Positions 11,558-21,992 of a DNA stretch of 64,000 nucleotides are shown here, piece after piece. Below the pieces are notes generated by a model that saw only the letters and a program-made list of their open reading frames with translations, did no database searches and had not been told where the DNA came from. The DNA comes from Cacajao melanocephalus (lineage: Eukaryota; Chordata; Mammalia; Primates; Pitheciidae), in NCBI GenBank assembly GCA_963573385.1, contig CAUYLG010022296.1, positions 1 to 64,000 on the forward strand. Direction: 5' to 3'. The translations under genes were made by a program, and so were the position numbers. Numbering within the stretch: the stretch's first letter is position 1; each line of letters begins with the position of its first letter.

Positions 11558-12928
11558 ACTAGTATTTGCTGTGACACGATGATAAAGCTCAAGGCCAGAG
11601 ATGTTTTGTGGGGTTTCCAAGTACTGTAACCTGAAGGTTCATGCCCTCCACTCACTAATTTGCTCCTCTGGCTGTGATCAAGATCTGAAAGGGAAGGAGG
11701 CCAATTCAAATGGAATGGCCCCAAAATAAGAGGAATAGTGTGCATTTATACCAGGGTGTGGGCTATTCCTGCTTACAGGACCCTTTATGCAATCTCCAGT
11801 TCATTAACTCTAGTAGATATTGCGAAGATACTATCAAAAAGAGGTCATGTTCCTCCAAATTAGGGAAGCCCTAAGGGATTCTGTATCTCCTTTTTGTAGG
11901 GAATTTGTTAGAAAATCAGATACTGGTCTGAGACAAATGCTGGTTTGGATAGTCAAGAGACTTTTAAAAAGTCCTTTAAAATTTCGGAATGAAATCACTG
12001 AAGGCAGTCCTTAGCTTTATGATGTGCTGTATTCCTGGACAAGATTGTATAAGTTGAGATGATATGTCAAATCTGATTTTTCTACAGGAAAAAAATGTAA
12101 TTTAGGGAGATACAGTTCTAGCCATGTTCCTAATACCCAAATTATCAGAATTATCACAAATGATCTACTCATTCAAATATAAATAGCCTACAAATACCAT
12201 GTTAAACTTTCTAAATTTGAATTGTTTATAAAAGATATCACAATAAAGTCATAAAAATGGACATTTATCAGAGGCTCTTGATCCAGTATTAGAATATTAG
12301 AGGGTTTGGTGCTAAACTCTTATCTTTCTTATAAACTGTAGCCTTTATTTATCTATTTTAGGAAGACATGTGGCAAAGCATGGCAGGGAACACTTTTAGA
12401 AGGTTCATGAAATCCAGGAAGAAAATTCCTCTGGAAACTTTGGCCTGGATTCTCAACAAACCCTTCAGAGAGACTTACAGCTAGTAAAAAAACCTTTTGC
12501 AAAAGTGATCCAGGGAACGTCCACTTTGTTTCTCTGGATATTTCTCTGTTGAAATATAGGTGTCACACATGTCCCATTTTAGATGCTCTTCAGACTTCAA
12601 AACATTACCTTCCTGCTTTCAGGGAGCCATTTCATCAGCTTTTGTACTGTGTATTCACTGTGGACCCTGCTGTTATGCAAGGTACCACCATGGCTAAAAA
12701 TTCACAAGACCATTCTTATTTGCACTGATTTTTTTTTTTAATCTTTCACAGTGTTGCTGCTTCTGTTTCAAAAATGTCTCAAAGCTTTGATTTGATTGCA
12801 GCTGGATTCAAGGATACCCAAAACCAAGTTTGATCTTGAATTTCCCAAATTAAAAGTATTTCATTTCAGATGTATGTACTATACCTTGTCATAATAATGA
12901 ACAGCAACCATTACTAGAGCTTGCTTTC

Positions 12929-13004
12929 GATTTTTTCTTAACAGTCATTTTCATGATTTGGAGACATAATTAGATGAAGATTCCTATTCCAGACTACAAA
13001 TCAA
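12929..13004 (-). repeat. Inverted repeat, right arm
   Basis: This is the partner of 11452-11528, about 1.4 kb away in opposite orientation and about 94% identical by eye. Confidence 0.85.
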
Positions 13005-13214
13005 TGGATTTGATTCTACTACATATTTGCCAATAAAGAGCAATGTTATCAAATGAAGCAATTGGCCTGTCTAAAATTTCTTTCATTCTGTAAATTCTAC
13101 ATGAGGTATGATTTATGTAGCCAAATGGCTACTTTGATACATTGCTGCAGTTCAGTTGTTGGTCTTGTCTAGAAGGAAAAAACAAAGTTGTAGAAGTGCA
13201 TGAGTTAGTCGGAG

Positions 13215-13435
13215 GTAATTACCATGTAACTGATTATCATTCATGTTCTAAGCACTGTGCTATTACATACATTATTTTATTTAATCTTTGCAACATCCTA
13301 ATTCCTATTTTTCAGCTAAGTAAAAAATGAGACTCAGAATAGTGAAGTAATTATCCATGGAGTGGGAAGATCAGCAGTATAGATTAAATTGGAATAAATC
13401 TAAAGCTCATCCTCTTTCACTATAGCATGCTGTTT
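13215..13435 (-). repeat. MIR SINE
   Basis: The plus strand reads 'ttctaagcactgtgctatta', 'ttatttaatctttgcaaca', then 'gagactcagaatagtgaag', the complement of the MIR core and its flanks in the right order. Confidence 0.8.
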
Positions 13436-14883
13436 TCTAGCTATATAAGAAAAAAAAAACTCATTATTCTCTTACTCAATTAAGAAAATACTGTTCTCTC
13501 TTGTTCAGCTGTCTGCTTTACTTAGGTCCAGTGGAATCTAAATTAAATGCTCTGCTGCTGCTGATGTCAGTAACGCTCTGGTGGTACTTACCATAGTTCT
13601 TGAGGGTGAGTGGGAAGAATAACCAAGACTGGAGTTGGGAACATGAAATTTTGAGACACAGACACACTGAAATGAGACTGTATTTTCTGTTACTAATAGA
13701 GTTTAAATGGATCATTGAAAAATCAGAAGTTTTCTGAAATACAGGAAGCAAATGCTACCTATACTTCTTTATGACTTTCAAATTAAAAGATAATTTTCAA
13801 TACATGTTAAATGGTACAAAAATCAGTGGGGCTTTAAAAAATTCCAGCCTTATAAGATAAACTAATAAAGCATGTGCCAAATATGTCTGAATACTATTAA
13901 ATGTAAATGGTGTATCATTAAATGCACTGGCTGTTTAGGAGAGGTATACTAAACAAGAGGTATACTATACATTGTAGCTATGACGGTGATGATTTACTTT
14001 TTTTAATTCTGGAGGAAATTTCAAACTGTGGAATATGTCAGTAAAAAGGAAATGAATAATGCATCTTACTAGCATGAGATACTAACCCTCACTCCCGTTG
14101 TGGACAGACAATATATAACAAAAGATTTTGGTGAAAAGATACAGGTGCTATTTAAGTGGAGGATATTCTTTGTTGAAAACATATCCAGCAACATCTGCGT
14201 GCCAAATGAAAGACTTCACAGTTTCATCTCTCTTTAGAGAACATATTTTTTAGTTGTTGTTTTGTTTGGGAGAAAATTGCAGTTTAAGATTTACAAACCA
14301 CTTCATTTGCAAACTGCTATTACTATAGTTTCTGCCACTGAAAATGTTTAAAGCCGCAGGCAATGAAAAGACATAGTATTAGAGTTTTTCCTTATAAAGA
14401 AAGCCCTCATTCTATTGTAAAAAATGAGCAGTATAAAAATACAATATTATTTATAGAGTTATTTATATAAGTAGCATTTCAATGTGCCTTGCTGAGTCTT
14501 TGAGATATTAGAAAGCAAAATTCTGAGAAAAAATATTTCACATCATTGTTTAAATGCAATGGAGATCAAGAGATTATCTTCATCATGATAAGATTCAAAG
14601 AAATGTACATTGGTAGTTGGAGCTTGTCCGTAAATTTATTCCTTATTACAATATAAACTATAGATTGTTACCTTTTTTTCCTCAAGGGAGGTAGGGTTAG
14701 ATTTTTCACTATTTAGAGTTGAGATTCTTTGGTTGATAGCTGAAAATTTTATTTTAGCATTCAATTTTTGTTCTTTGAATTTTTTTTTTTACTTTAGTGT
14801 ATCTTACTAAAAATTATGCTTGATCAGCTTTTTTTCTTTTCCATTTTCCCATCAGCTACTGATCTTAGATCTTCATTGATGGA
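13436..14883. other. Unassigned AT-rich sequence
   Basis: No repeat family, exon or RNA gene recognised. The minus-strand ORF at 13518-13751 has no recognisable domain. Confidence 0.4.
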
Positions 14884-15715
14884 TGTGTTAGTTTCCTAGG
14901 ACTGCCAAAACAAATCACCACAACCTTTGTGTCTTAAAATAATAGAAATTTATTCTCTCAGCAGTTCTAGAAGCCAGATGTTTGATATCCAGGTATTCTT
15001 AAGGCTAAACTTATTTCAAAGGCTCCAGGGAAAAATCCTTCCCTGCCTTTTCCATATTCTCATGGCTCCAGGCATTTATTGGCTTGCGGTGGTATCACTC
15101 CAATCTCTGCCTTCATCTTCACAAGGTCTTTTCTTCTGTGTCTCAAATCAAATCTCTTTTCTCTTATAAGAACACCCATCACTTGACTTAGCGCCCACTC
15201 AAATCCAGGATGATTAATTTTGAGATCCTTAACTTAAACATATCTGTAAAAATCCACCTTCTCAATTTCCAAATAAGGTCACATTTCCAGGTACTAAGGT
15301 GTATTAGTCAGGGTTCTCCAGAGAAACAGAACCAACAGGATATCTAGATGACCTTTGTGGGAGACTACTAGTGTCAATCCTGGTTCAGGTCTAAAGGCCT
15401 GAAAATAATGAGGTATGATACCTGAGGGCAGGTGCTCAAAAAGAAAAAAATTTACTCTTTCTCCAGCTTGTTTTAAATTCAATCCCTCAATGGATTGGAT
15501 GATTCCCACCTGCATTGGTGAGGTGGTCTTCTTTATGCACTGTACTGATTGGATTGCCAATCTCTTCCAGAAACACCTCACAAACACAGCCAGAAATAAT
15601 GTTTTACTAGCTATCTGGGCATCCTTTAGCACAATCAAGTTGACACATAAAATTAACCATCACACAGGGGTTAGGGTTTGGGCATGTATTTTAGAGGGAT
15701 ACAGGTGAATGTATT
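14884..15715 (-). mobile_element. MaLR-type LTR split by another LTR
   Basis: The left part (14884-15299) starts 'tgtgttagtttcctaggact' and ends 'aaggtcacatttccaggtac'. The reading stops at 15299 and resumes at 15665 with 'caggggttagggtttggg', the next part of the same LTR complement. The 365 bases between are a different LTR. The plus-strand ORF at 14927-15169 is a shadow. Confidence 0.7.
15300..15664 (-). mobile_element. ERVL/MaLR-class LTR nested in an older LTR
   Basis: On the minus strand it begins 'tgtgatggttaattttatgt' and ends 'ctggagaaccctgactaata' plus CA, giving clean TG...CA ends. The five bases to the left (taagg) and right (caggg) differ by two transitions, consistent with an aged 5-bp target duplication. 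Internal sequence is shorter than in related copies, so a deletion is likely. The open frames 15294-15638 (-) and 15415-15708 (+) are incidental. Confidence 0.75.
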
Positions 15716-15724
15716 ACAAGATGT

Positions 15725-15971
15725 CAAAAATAGACTTTGGGGTTAGGCAAAACTGAGTGAAAAGCATGGCTCTGCCACTCATATTGCAGAAATATGATCA
15801 TGCCCATAATCCTTTACAGCATGGGTCCCCTGTTAAAAATAATGATAGTTTAATAATTAGGATGGTACTAGCTTTATACATGTTGTATTAGATAATAGAT
15901 ATTGTGCAATGTAATATGTATAAAGCAATTAGCTCCCTGCTTTGCCAGTAAATGACTATTGTTATTATTAT
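15725..15971 (+). repeat. MIR SINE
   Basis: The reading 'gcatggctctgccactcat', 'taatcctttacagcatgg' and the closing 'gactattgttattattatt' follows MIR order in the forward direction. The copy is diverged and ends next to a palindrome. Confidence 0.6.
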
Positions 15972-16067
15972 TGAAGTCAATGGGATTACTCTAAATCAAT
16001 ACTGATTTTATTTTTAAAATAAAATATTGATTTTATTTTTTGATTTAGAGTAATCCCATTGACTTCA
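15972..16067. repeat. Perfect 28-bp-stem palindrome with 40-base AT spacer
   Basis: Bases 15972-15999 are the exact reverse complement of 16040-16067; the arms contain 'gaagtcaatgggattactct'. The spacer 16000-16039 is A/T-rich and contains a direct repeat 'tgattttatttt'. The arms are not TSD-flanked transposon ends that I recognise. Confidence 0.95.
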
Positions 16068-16319
16068 GTTTCAATAGAGTTCCTCTTTTCTTTTTATGCA
16101 GCAGAAGGTACAAAAGAGAATGTGACGTGAATCATGTCTATATTGAAAATAGAAATATGATGACTAATTTTGTTTTAAATGAAGAATGTTTTCTTATGGA
16201 GTTGTAAGAATTAAATGGAAAAAAGGGTATGGAAAGTACTTAGCAGTTAGCGTTTAGTGTTAGCTACTATTAACAATTTCCTAAAATCTGCTAGGCTTAC
16301 AGTAACCATGGCAACACAA

Positions 16320-17915
16320 AGGCTTTTTTATTTTATGTAATTATACATTTTTTAAATTGACAAAATTGTACCCATTTACTGTACACAATATATTGTTTTG
16401 AAGTCTATATACATTATGGAATGACTAGCTCTAGGGTAACTAATGTATGCATTGCCTCGCATAGTTATCATTTTTGTGTATATTTTACATTCATTCTCTC
16501 AGCGTTGTTTGCTAATGTATTGCTAACTATAGTCTCTATTATGTACAATAGACCTCTTTAACTTCTTCCTTCTAACTAATTGAAATTTTGTATTATTCGA
16601 CCAATATCTTCCCAACCACCATCCACCAACTACTCCAGTCCCTGGTAACCACTATTCTATTCTCTACTTATATGAGATCAACTTTTTTAGATTCCATTTA
16701 TGAGGGTAATCATGCAGTATTTGTCTTTCTTTGGTTGGTTTGTTTCGCTTAACATAATGTCCTCCAGGTTCATCCACGTTGTCACAAGTGGCAAGATTTC
16801 CTTCTTTTTCATGGCTGAATATAGTATTCCACTGTGTATACATACCACATTTTCTTTATGCATTCCCCATCCATGGATATTTAGATTGATTCCATATCTC
16901 AGCTATTGTGAATAATACTGCAGTTAACATGAGACTGTAGGTATCTCTTTGACATACAGATTTCATTTCCTTTGGATATATACTCAGTAATGGGATTGCT
17001 GGATGACATAGGAGTTCTGCTTCATTAATTTTATGAGGAACCTCCATACTGTTTTCAATACTGGCTAATTTACCTTATCACTAACAGCAGGTGAGGGTTC
17101 TCCTTTCTTCACATCCTCACCAACACTTGTTATCTTTTGTCTTTTTGACGTTCTGAGAAGTATGAGGTCATGTCACATTTTAGTTTTAATTTGTCTTTCC
17201 CTAATGATTAGTGATGTTGAGCATCCTTTCATAGAGCTATTGACCATGTTGAATATCCTCTTTAGAGAAATTCTGTTTAGATTCATTGCCCATTTTTAAA
17301 TTGGGCTGTTTATTTCTTTGTCATTGAGTTGTTTGAGTTCCTTGTTTATTTTGGATACAAACCCCTTATCAGATGTATAGTTTGCAACTATTTTCTCCCA
17401 TTCTGCAGGTTGTCTCTTTACTCTGTCGATTGTAGAACAGCTTTTTATTTTGATGCAATTCTATTTGTCTATCTTTGCTTTTGTTACTTGTGCTTTTAAA
17501 GTTATATCCAAAAATTGTTGCTCAGAAAAATGTCACAAAGCTTTTATTTTCCATGGTGTTTCAAGTAGTTTCACAGTTTTGGGTCTTATATTTCAGCTTT
17601 TAATCCATTTTAAGTTGATTTTAATGTGTGGTGGGAGATAAGGATCTAATTTCATTCTTCTCTATGTGGATATCCAGTTTTCCCAACACCATATATTGAA
17701 GAGACTGTCCTTTCTCCATGGTATATTCCTAGTACTTTTGTTGAAAATTATTGGCTATAAGTGCACAAATTTATTTCTGTAGTTCCTGTTTCGTCCCATT
17801 GTTCTACATGTCTGTTTTTATGCCCATGTCATGATATTTTGGTTACTATACCTATGTAGTATATTTTGAACTCAGGGAGTGTGATGCTTCCAGTTTTGTT
17901 TTTTCTGCTCAAAAT
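16320..17915 (-). mobile_element. L1 3' half, 5'-truncated
   Basis: The complement carries the L1 3' UTR (16320 to about 16650) and the ORF2 C-terminal region, with 'ttggatatatactcagtaat' near 16972 and 'gtagtatattttgaactcag' near 17856. It breaks off about 17915 inside ORF2. Divergence suggests an L1MA/L1PB-age copy. ORFs at 16700-16915, 16856-17047 and 17450-17641 are shadows or relics. Confidence 0.9.
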
Positions 17916-18342
17916 CACACACTCCTTTTTAAACCTCATCATTCTTTATGGTATATAATACAATTGATAAATGCACAGATATAATTTCATGCCTTTTCAA
18001 ATAATTGATAACCAAAACTTGATAACCAATCATAGTTTTACATACTAACTGGTGATTCTTTTCTAACTTTTCCTTAATCTTATTTTATAGATATACATTT
18101 CTAGATGTTACATGAGCCTTCAGTTTAGCTCATCAATATTCAGCTGTCCAAAAGTCTTCATTGCCTTGCAGCAGTTTTTTCCAATACTGGGGCCATGTTC
18201 TTAGCTGGCTTTGAAAATGTTTTGAAGATGCATCTTCTCTAGAAATATTTTGAGATTGATCTCCCCAAATATGAATGTTGCTAGGACTATTTTACTAATA
18301 ATTGAACTTTCTCGTGGTTTTCTCTTTGTTATTTTTATCTTT
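17916..18342. other. Unassigned sequence
   Basis: No repeat or exon recognised. Confidence 0.4.
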
Positions 18343-18460
18343 TGTGGCATTAATTTTTTTTTTATTTTACTTTAGGTTCTGGGGTACATGTGCAGGTCAT
18401 GCAGGGTTGCAGCGTAGGTGCATATATAACCAGGTGGTTTGCTGTGTGGCATTAATTTTT
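18343..18460 (-). mobile_element. 86-bp L1 3' end insertion with 16-bp target duplication
   Basis: The 16 bases 'tgtggcattaattttt' occur at 18343-18358 and, identically, at 18445-18460. Between them, 18359-18444 is the complement of the L1 3' terminus ('tttaggttctggggtacatg'). On the L1 strand the target reads 'cacttt/aaaaattaat', an L1 endonuclease-like site. Insert, orientation and flanks all fit target-primed reverse transcription. Confidence 0.95.
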
Positions 18461-21400
18461 AAAGTGCTTGATTTATGAGTTATTTGCTATATTAATCATA
18501 TGTCTTTAAAGGTCTTGGGTTTGTTAATACTGTCTTAAGTGACTACAGAATGAAGACTTCTAACTTGCAGATAGGATTCTGCAAGGATTCTTCAGGACAG
18601 GGTGCGAAAATGGCAAGATAACAGCAAGGGGAATCATTTGCCTGCAGGTAGTTTGGTTAAAATTCTTCTCCTTTAGTTCTCATATACACATTATAATTTG
18701 CATTTTAATTTTAATGTCTTCACAACTATGAAAGCATATTTAGGTAAATGTGCTAATTAGATCTTTGTAAACAACCATATGTTATTTTGGTTTATGAAAT
18801 TTAAAGAGCAATTAAAAACACATATATTTACTGCTTATAGGTGAGAGTAGGAATGACTTTAATCTGCAAAGTGTAAGTGAGTCTGTAGAAAAAAGCTAAA
18901 TTAGAGATGTGCTGAATGATTTTATGGAAGAAACTAAAAGAAGTTTGAAACTTTTCTTTGGAAAGCCATAGGGCCCAACAATGCTACACATTGAGCCTCG
19001 CCATAATTAAATCAAAATACTTGAAAATTATATTTCAAACCTCTTTTCAACGAGTGTACTTACCTTAGAGAAATCTTCAAAAGAAATCTGTGGTATGTTT
19101 ATTTTTAATGAAAGTATGTCATTCTTTCTCTGGTGACTTATCCATTTTTATCAGTTTCACTGTGAAGAGCAGAGTGATATATGAGTGTGATAACTTAAGA
19201 TGACATCTTACAGTGCAATCCATTATCTGAAAGATTTAAGGAAAAAGCTCTCTGAAAAATGTAATTAAGAAAATAAATGATTTTAGAAATATCATAAAGA
19301 TCTTTTATGGTTTTGGTTCAGGAACATCCATTTCTATAATATCACATACTAAGGAAATAATCTGCCAGTCATCTAAATAATGCTTGTATTTTGATTTTTC
19401 TTGGTTTGACTTCTCCACAAAGAAGGTAAAACAAATCGTTAACAAGGAATAGGAACAAAAAAGTCTCTGAAGTTTTTTTAGAAATAGATTGAGGAAGCAG
19501 ATTAAAAGAAGACTCAGAGAAAAGAGACAATGTTTTCTAAAAATATGGCCATGTTGTAAATATGTATTTATTTTCTCACCCATAAAAATAGGCAATATAT
19601 TGTTTATTGTCTGGCCTCATAAGTAACCCCAGGTTCACCCCATTCCTGGAGGTAAAGAATCTCGTCGTTTCAACAGATTCCCTTGAACCTTGCTTTGGAA
19701 TGATATATTTATTTTCTGTTTGCCTTAGTTGATTTAAGAAGTCTTTAGTATCAGGTCAGGATCATAATGTATAGATGCAGAACTCATTAAAAATAAACCC
19801 CAAATCTAAAATCAGGATTGCAAAAAGGACAGAAGTAAAATCAACCAAAGTAAAATATGTGTTTTTATCTGCGCTTATTCAAATTGGTCAACTCAGAATA
19901 TCTTAGTTTTTTTTTTTTTAATGCCACTGGTTACAAATTCTAAATTTTGTCCATTTCTTCTTGCCTTAAACTGTGATCTGTAACCTGTGCCTTCACTCAA
20001 ACCCCCATTTCAGCTGCTTTCTGCAAACATCAAATAGCAATGGGTGATATGAATATTGTATTAGACTTGTACGGATCAGAAACAAAAATGTGCATGCAAG
20101 TTCAGGGGACTGACTATATGCAGCATTTCTGTAAGGAAACATGAGTGTGAAGTACAGAGAGAAAATTTTCCCAATATCAAGTTCCTGGACACTATGATAC
20201 TGCCTCGTCCCACTATAATTCCTTAAATGTATAGCAGCTACTTTTCACCTTTGTAATAACTACGGTATTTCTAAAGGGCCACTACACTAGCAATGAGAAT
20301 ATCATCTGTTTTCCTTAATGGTGGTAGTTTTCATCAAGCATATAGCCATATGAGGAGTGGTATTTAAATTATTCAGCCAACAATATGTCCTGGGCATGGA
20401 CCAGAATGAACACTGGCCGAAGTGCTAAAACAATATGTTGGGGCCCCGGCTGTTTCTGACATGTGGGGACTTTTGTGAAGTCTACTCCAGGGTACATCTG
20501 GAGTAGATTCAGGAAATTTAAGCCGTAAATGTTTACCAGTTGTACAAAAGTATTTCAACATCTGAACTGTTATGGCCATACCAGGGTATGTTCACTAAAT
20601 AACAGCCATGGACTTTGCAAATTTAAGCAAGCAGACGTAAAACGAGGTCATACAGTCATTCTGATGATGTTTCCATTACACATGCTCTCTCTTTCTCTCT
20701 CTGTCTCCCTCTTTCTATACAATTTATTATATAATACATTATCATAAATAGTATGTGTAATAATAAACAGCATCAAATAACATCTATAAAATACATAATA
20801 ACATATTAGACATATTCTTATATCCAATTAAATTTTTATTAATAGCATAAACATACTCATAAGGCTGGAGTGTAATTAATGCATAATTAATATATATGTT
20901 ATATAACATATAACTCATGTATAAAGACAGAATATTTGTAATAACATTAGAATATTTTATTATTATATTCTTGTTTGGAATTGTTTTCAAAGTCCATTTC
21001 TGTTCCACATAAGAAAATTCACTGCAGGTTTTCATAGTCATAACTCACATGTTTAAAAGAGCAAGTTTCAAGTGTATAAGTTCATAGACCAAAAAGCATA
21101 TTTGTAAGCATCTTTGGTTGTTTTTGTCTGTTTCATTTAGTTTTTATAGAAATACAATGGATTTGGCAGCTCACCGTAAACATTGTGAAATGGTGACGAC
21201 TTAAGAAGCTTTTCTTAAATCTCTAAATTGCTGAGAGCTTCCTAGTATGACAAAATGGTGCCCTGTTTTAGTACTTAAATGAATATCATTCTTCATGAAA
21301 CACTCCAGTTAAACTTAGTGGGCCACATTTGTGCTTTGAGGTGTAAAGACCTTAAATATTAACCCCAGGAACCTAAAAGCACACCAGAACTTCCTGAAAC

Positions 21401-21662
21401 TTTCTCCCCTAAATCAGATGGAGTTTGGACCAGGAAAAGTTTTACTTCTCTTCCCAGTGAGTCTTGTTTTAGAACTCTCTAGGGCAGTGAGCTTCTCTGG
21501 TTTATCTTCCATCTTGTTTATTGTATGTAGTCTCTGACATGTAGGAATGACTTAATAAAGGTTTTCTGAATTCATATAATTCACCTCCTGAAAGTTATCA
21601 CCTGATAATCTGAAAAAACTATCTTCTCAACAGGAAGTTACTCTCGTATCTGCTTCTATAGA
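18461..21662. other. Unassigned sequence
   Basis: No repeat family, exon or RNA gene was recognised across these 3.2 kb. Low-complexity parts are a T-run near 19907, a CT-rich stretch at 20690-20720 and very A/T-rich DNA at 20720-20970. ORFs at 19305-19595, 20373-20579, 20529-20747 and 20784-21041 show no domain signature. A small hairpin at 20481-20507 is listed separately. Confidence 0.4.
20481..20507. repeat. Short perfect hairpin
   Basis: A 10-base arm 'tctactccag' (20481-20490) and its exact complement 'ctggagtaga' (20498-20507) flank a 7-base loop. Confidence 0.9.
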
Positions 21663-21664
21663 TA

Positions 21665-21990
21665 CAGTAGTCTTCCTTAACCACGGTTTTGCTTTCTGTA
21701 CTTTCAAGTACTTGCATCAATTATGGTCTGAAAATATCACAGTATTTTGCGAGAGAGAGAGAGAGACTATATTCATGTGACTTTTATTACAGAATATTGT
21801 TATAATTGTTCTATTTTATTATTAGATATTATTGTTAAGCTCTTACTGTACCTAATTATAAATTAACATTTATTATAAGTACATATGTATAGGAGGAAAC
21901 ATGGCATATGTAAGATTTAATGCTATCTGTGGTTTCAGGCATCCACTGGGGTCTTAGAACATGTCACCCATGGATAAAGGGGGACTACTT
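21665..21990 (+). mobile_element. Non-autonomous Tigger element (Tigger4-like)
   Basis: The left end 'cagtagtcttccttaacc' at 21665 and the right end 'ggataaagggggactactt' at 21990 are terminal inverted repeats, flanked by TA at 21663-21664 and 21991-21992. The interior keeps only end sequences, including 'tttcaggcatccactggggt', with no transposase. A GA dinucleotide run lies near 21750. Confidence 0.8.
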
Positions 21991-21992
21991 TA

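Larger units (their letters stand above)
11223..13214. other. Unassigned sequence containing a diverged inverted repeat
   Basis: Apart from the inverted repeat and the small tandem array listed separately, no repeat family or coding exon was recognised. The ORFs at 11247-11444, 11551-11745 and 11820-12014 lack protein-like features. Confidence 0.4.

Noticed and set aside
20690..20970. CT-rich then AT-rich tract as an origin or scaffold attachment region
   Set aside because: Low complexity alone is not evidence; no motif cluster supports a specific function.
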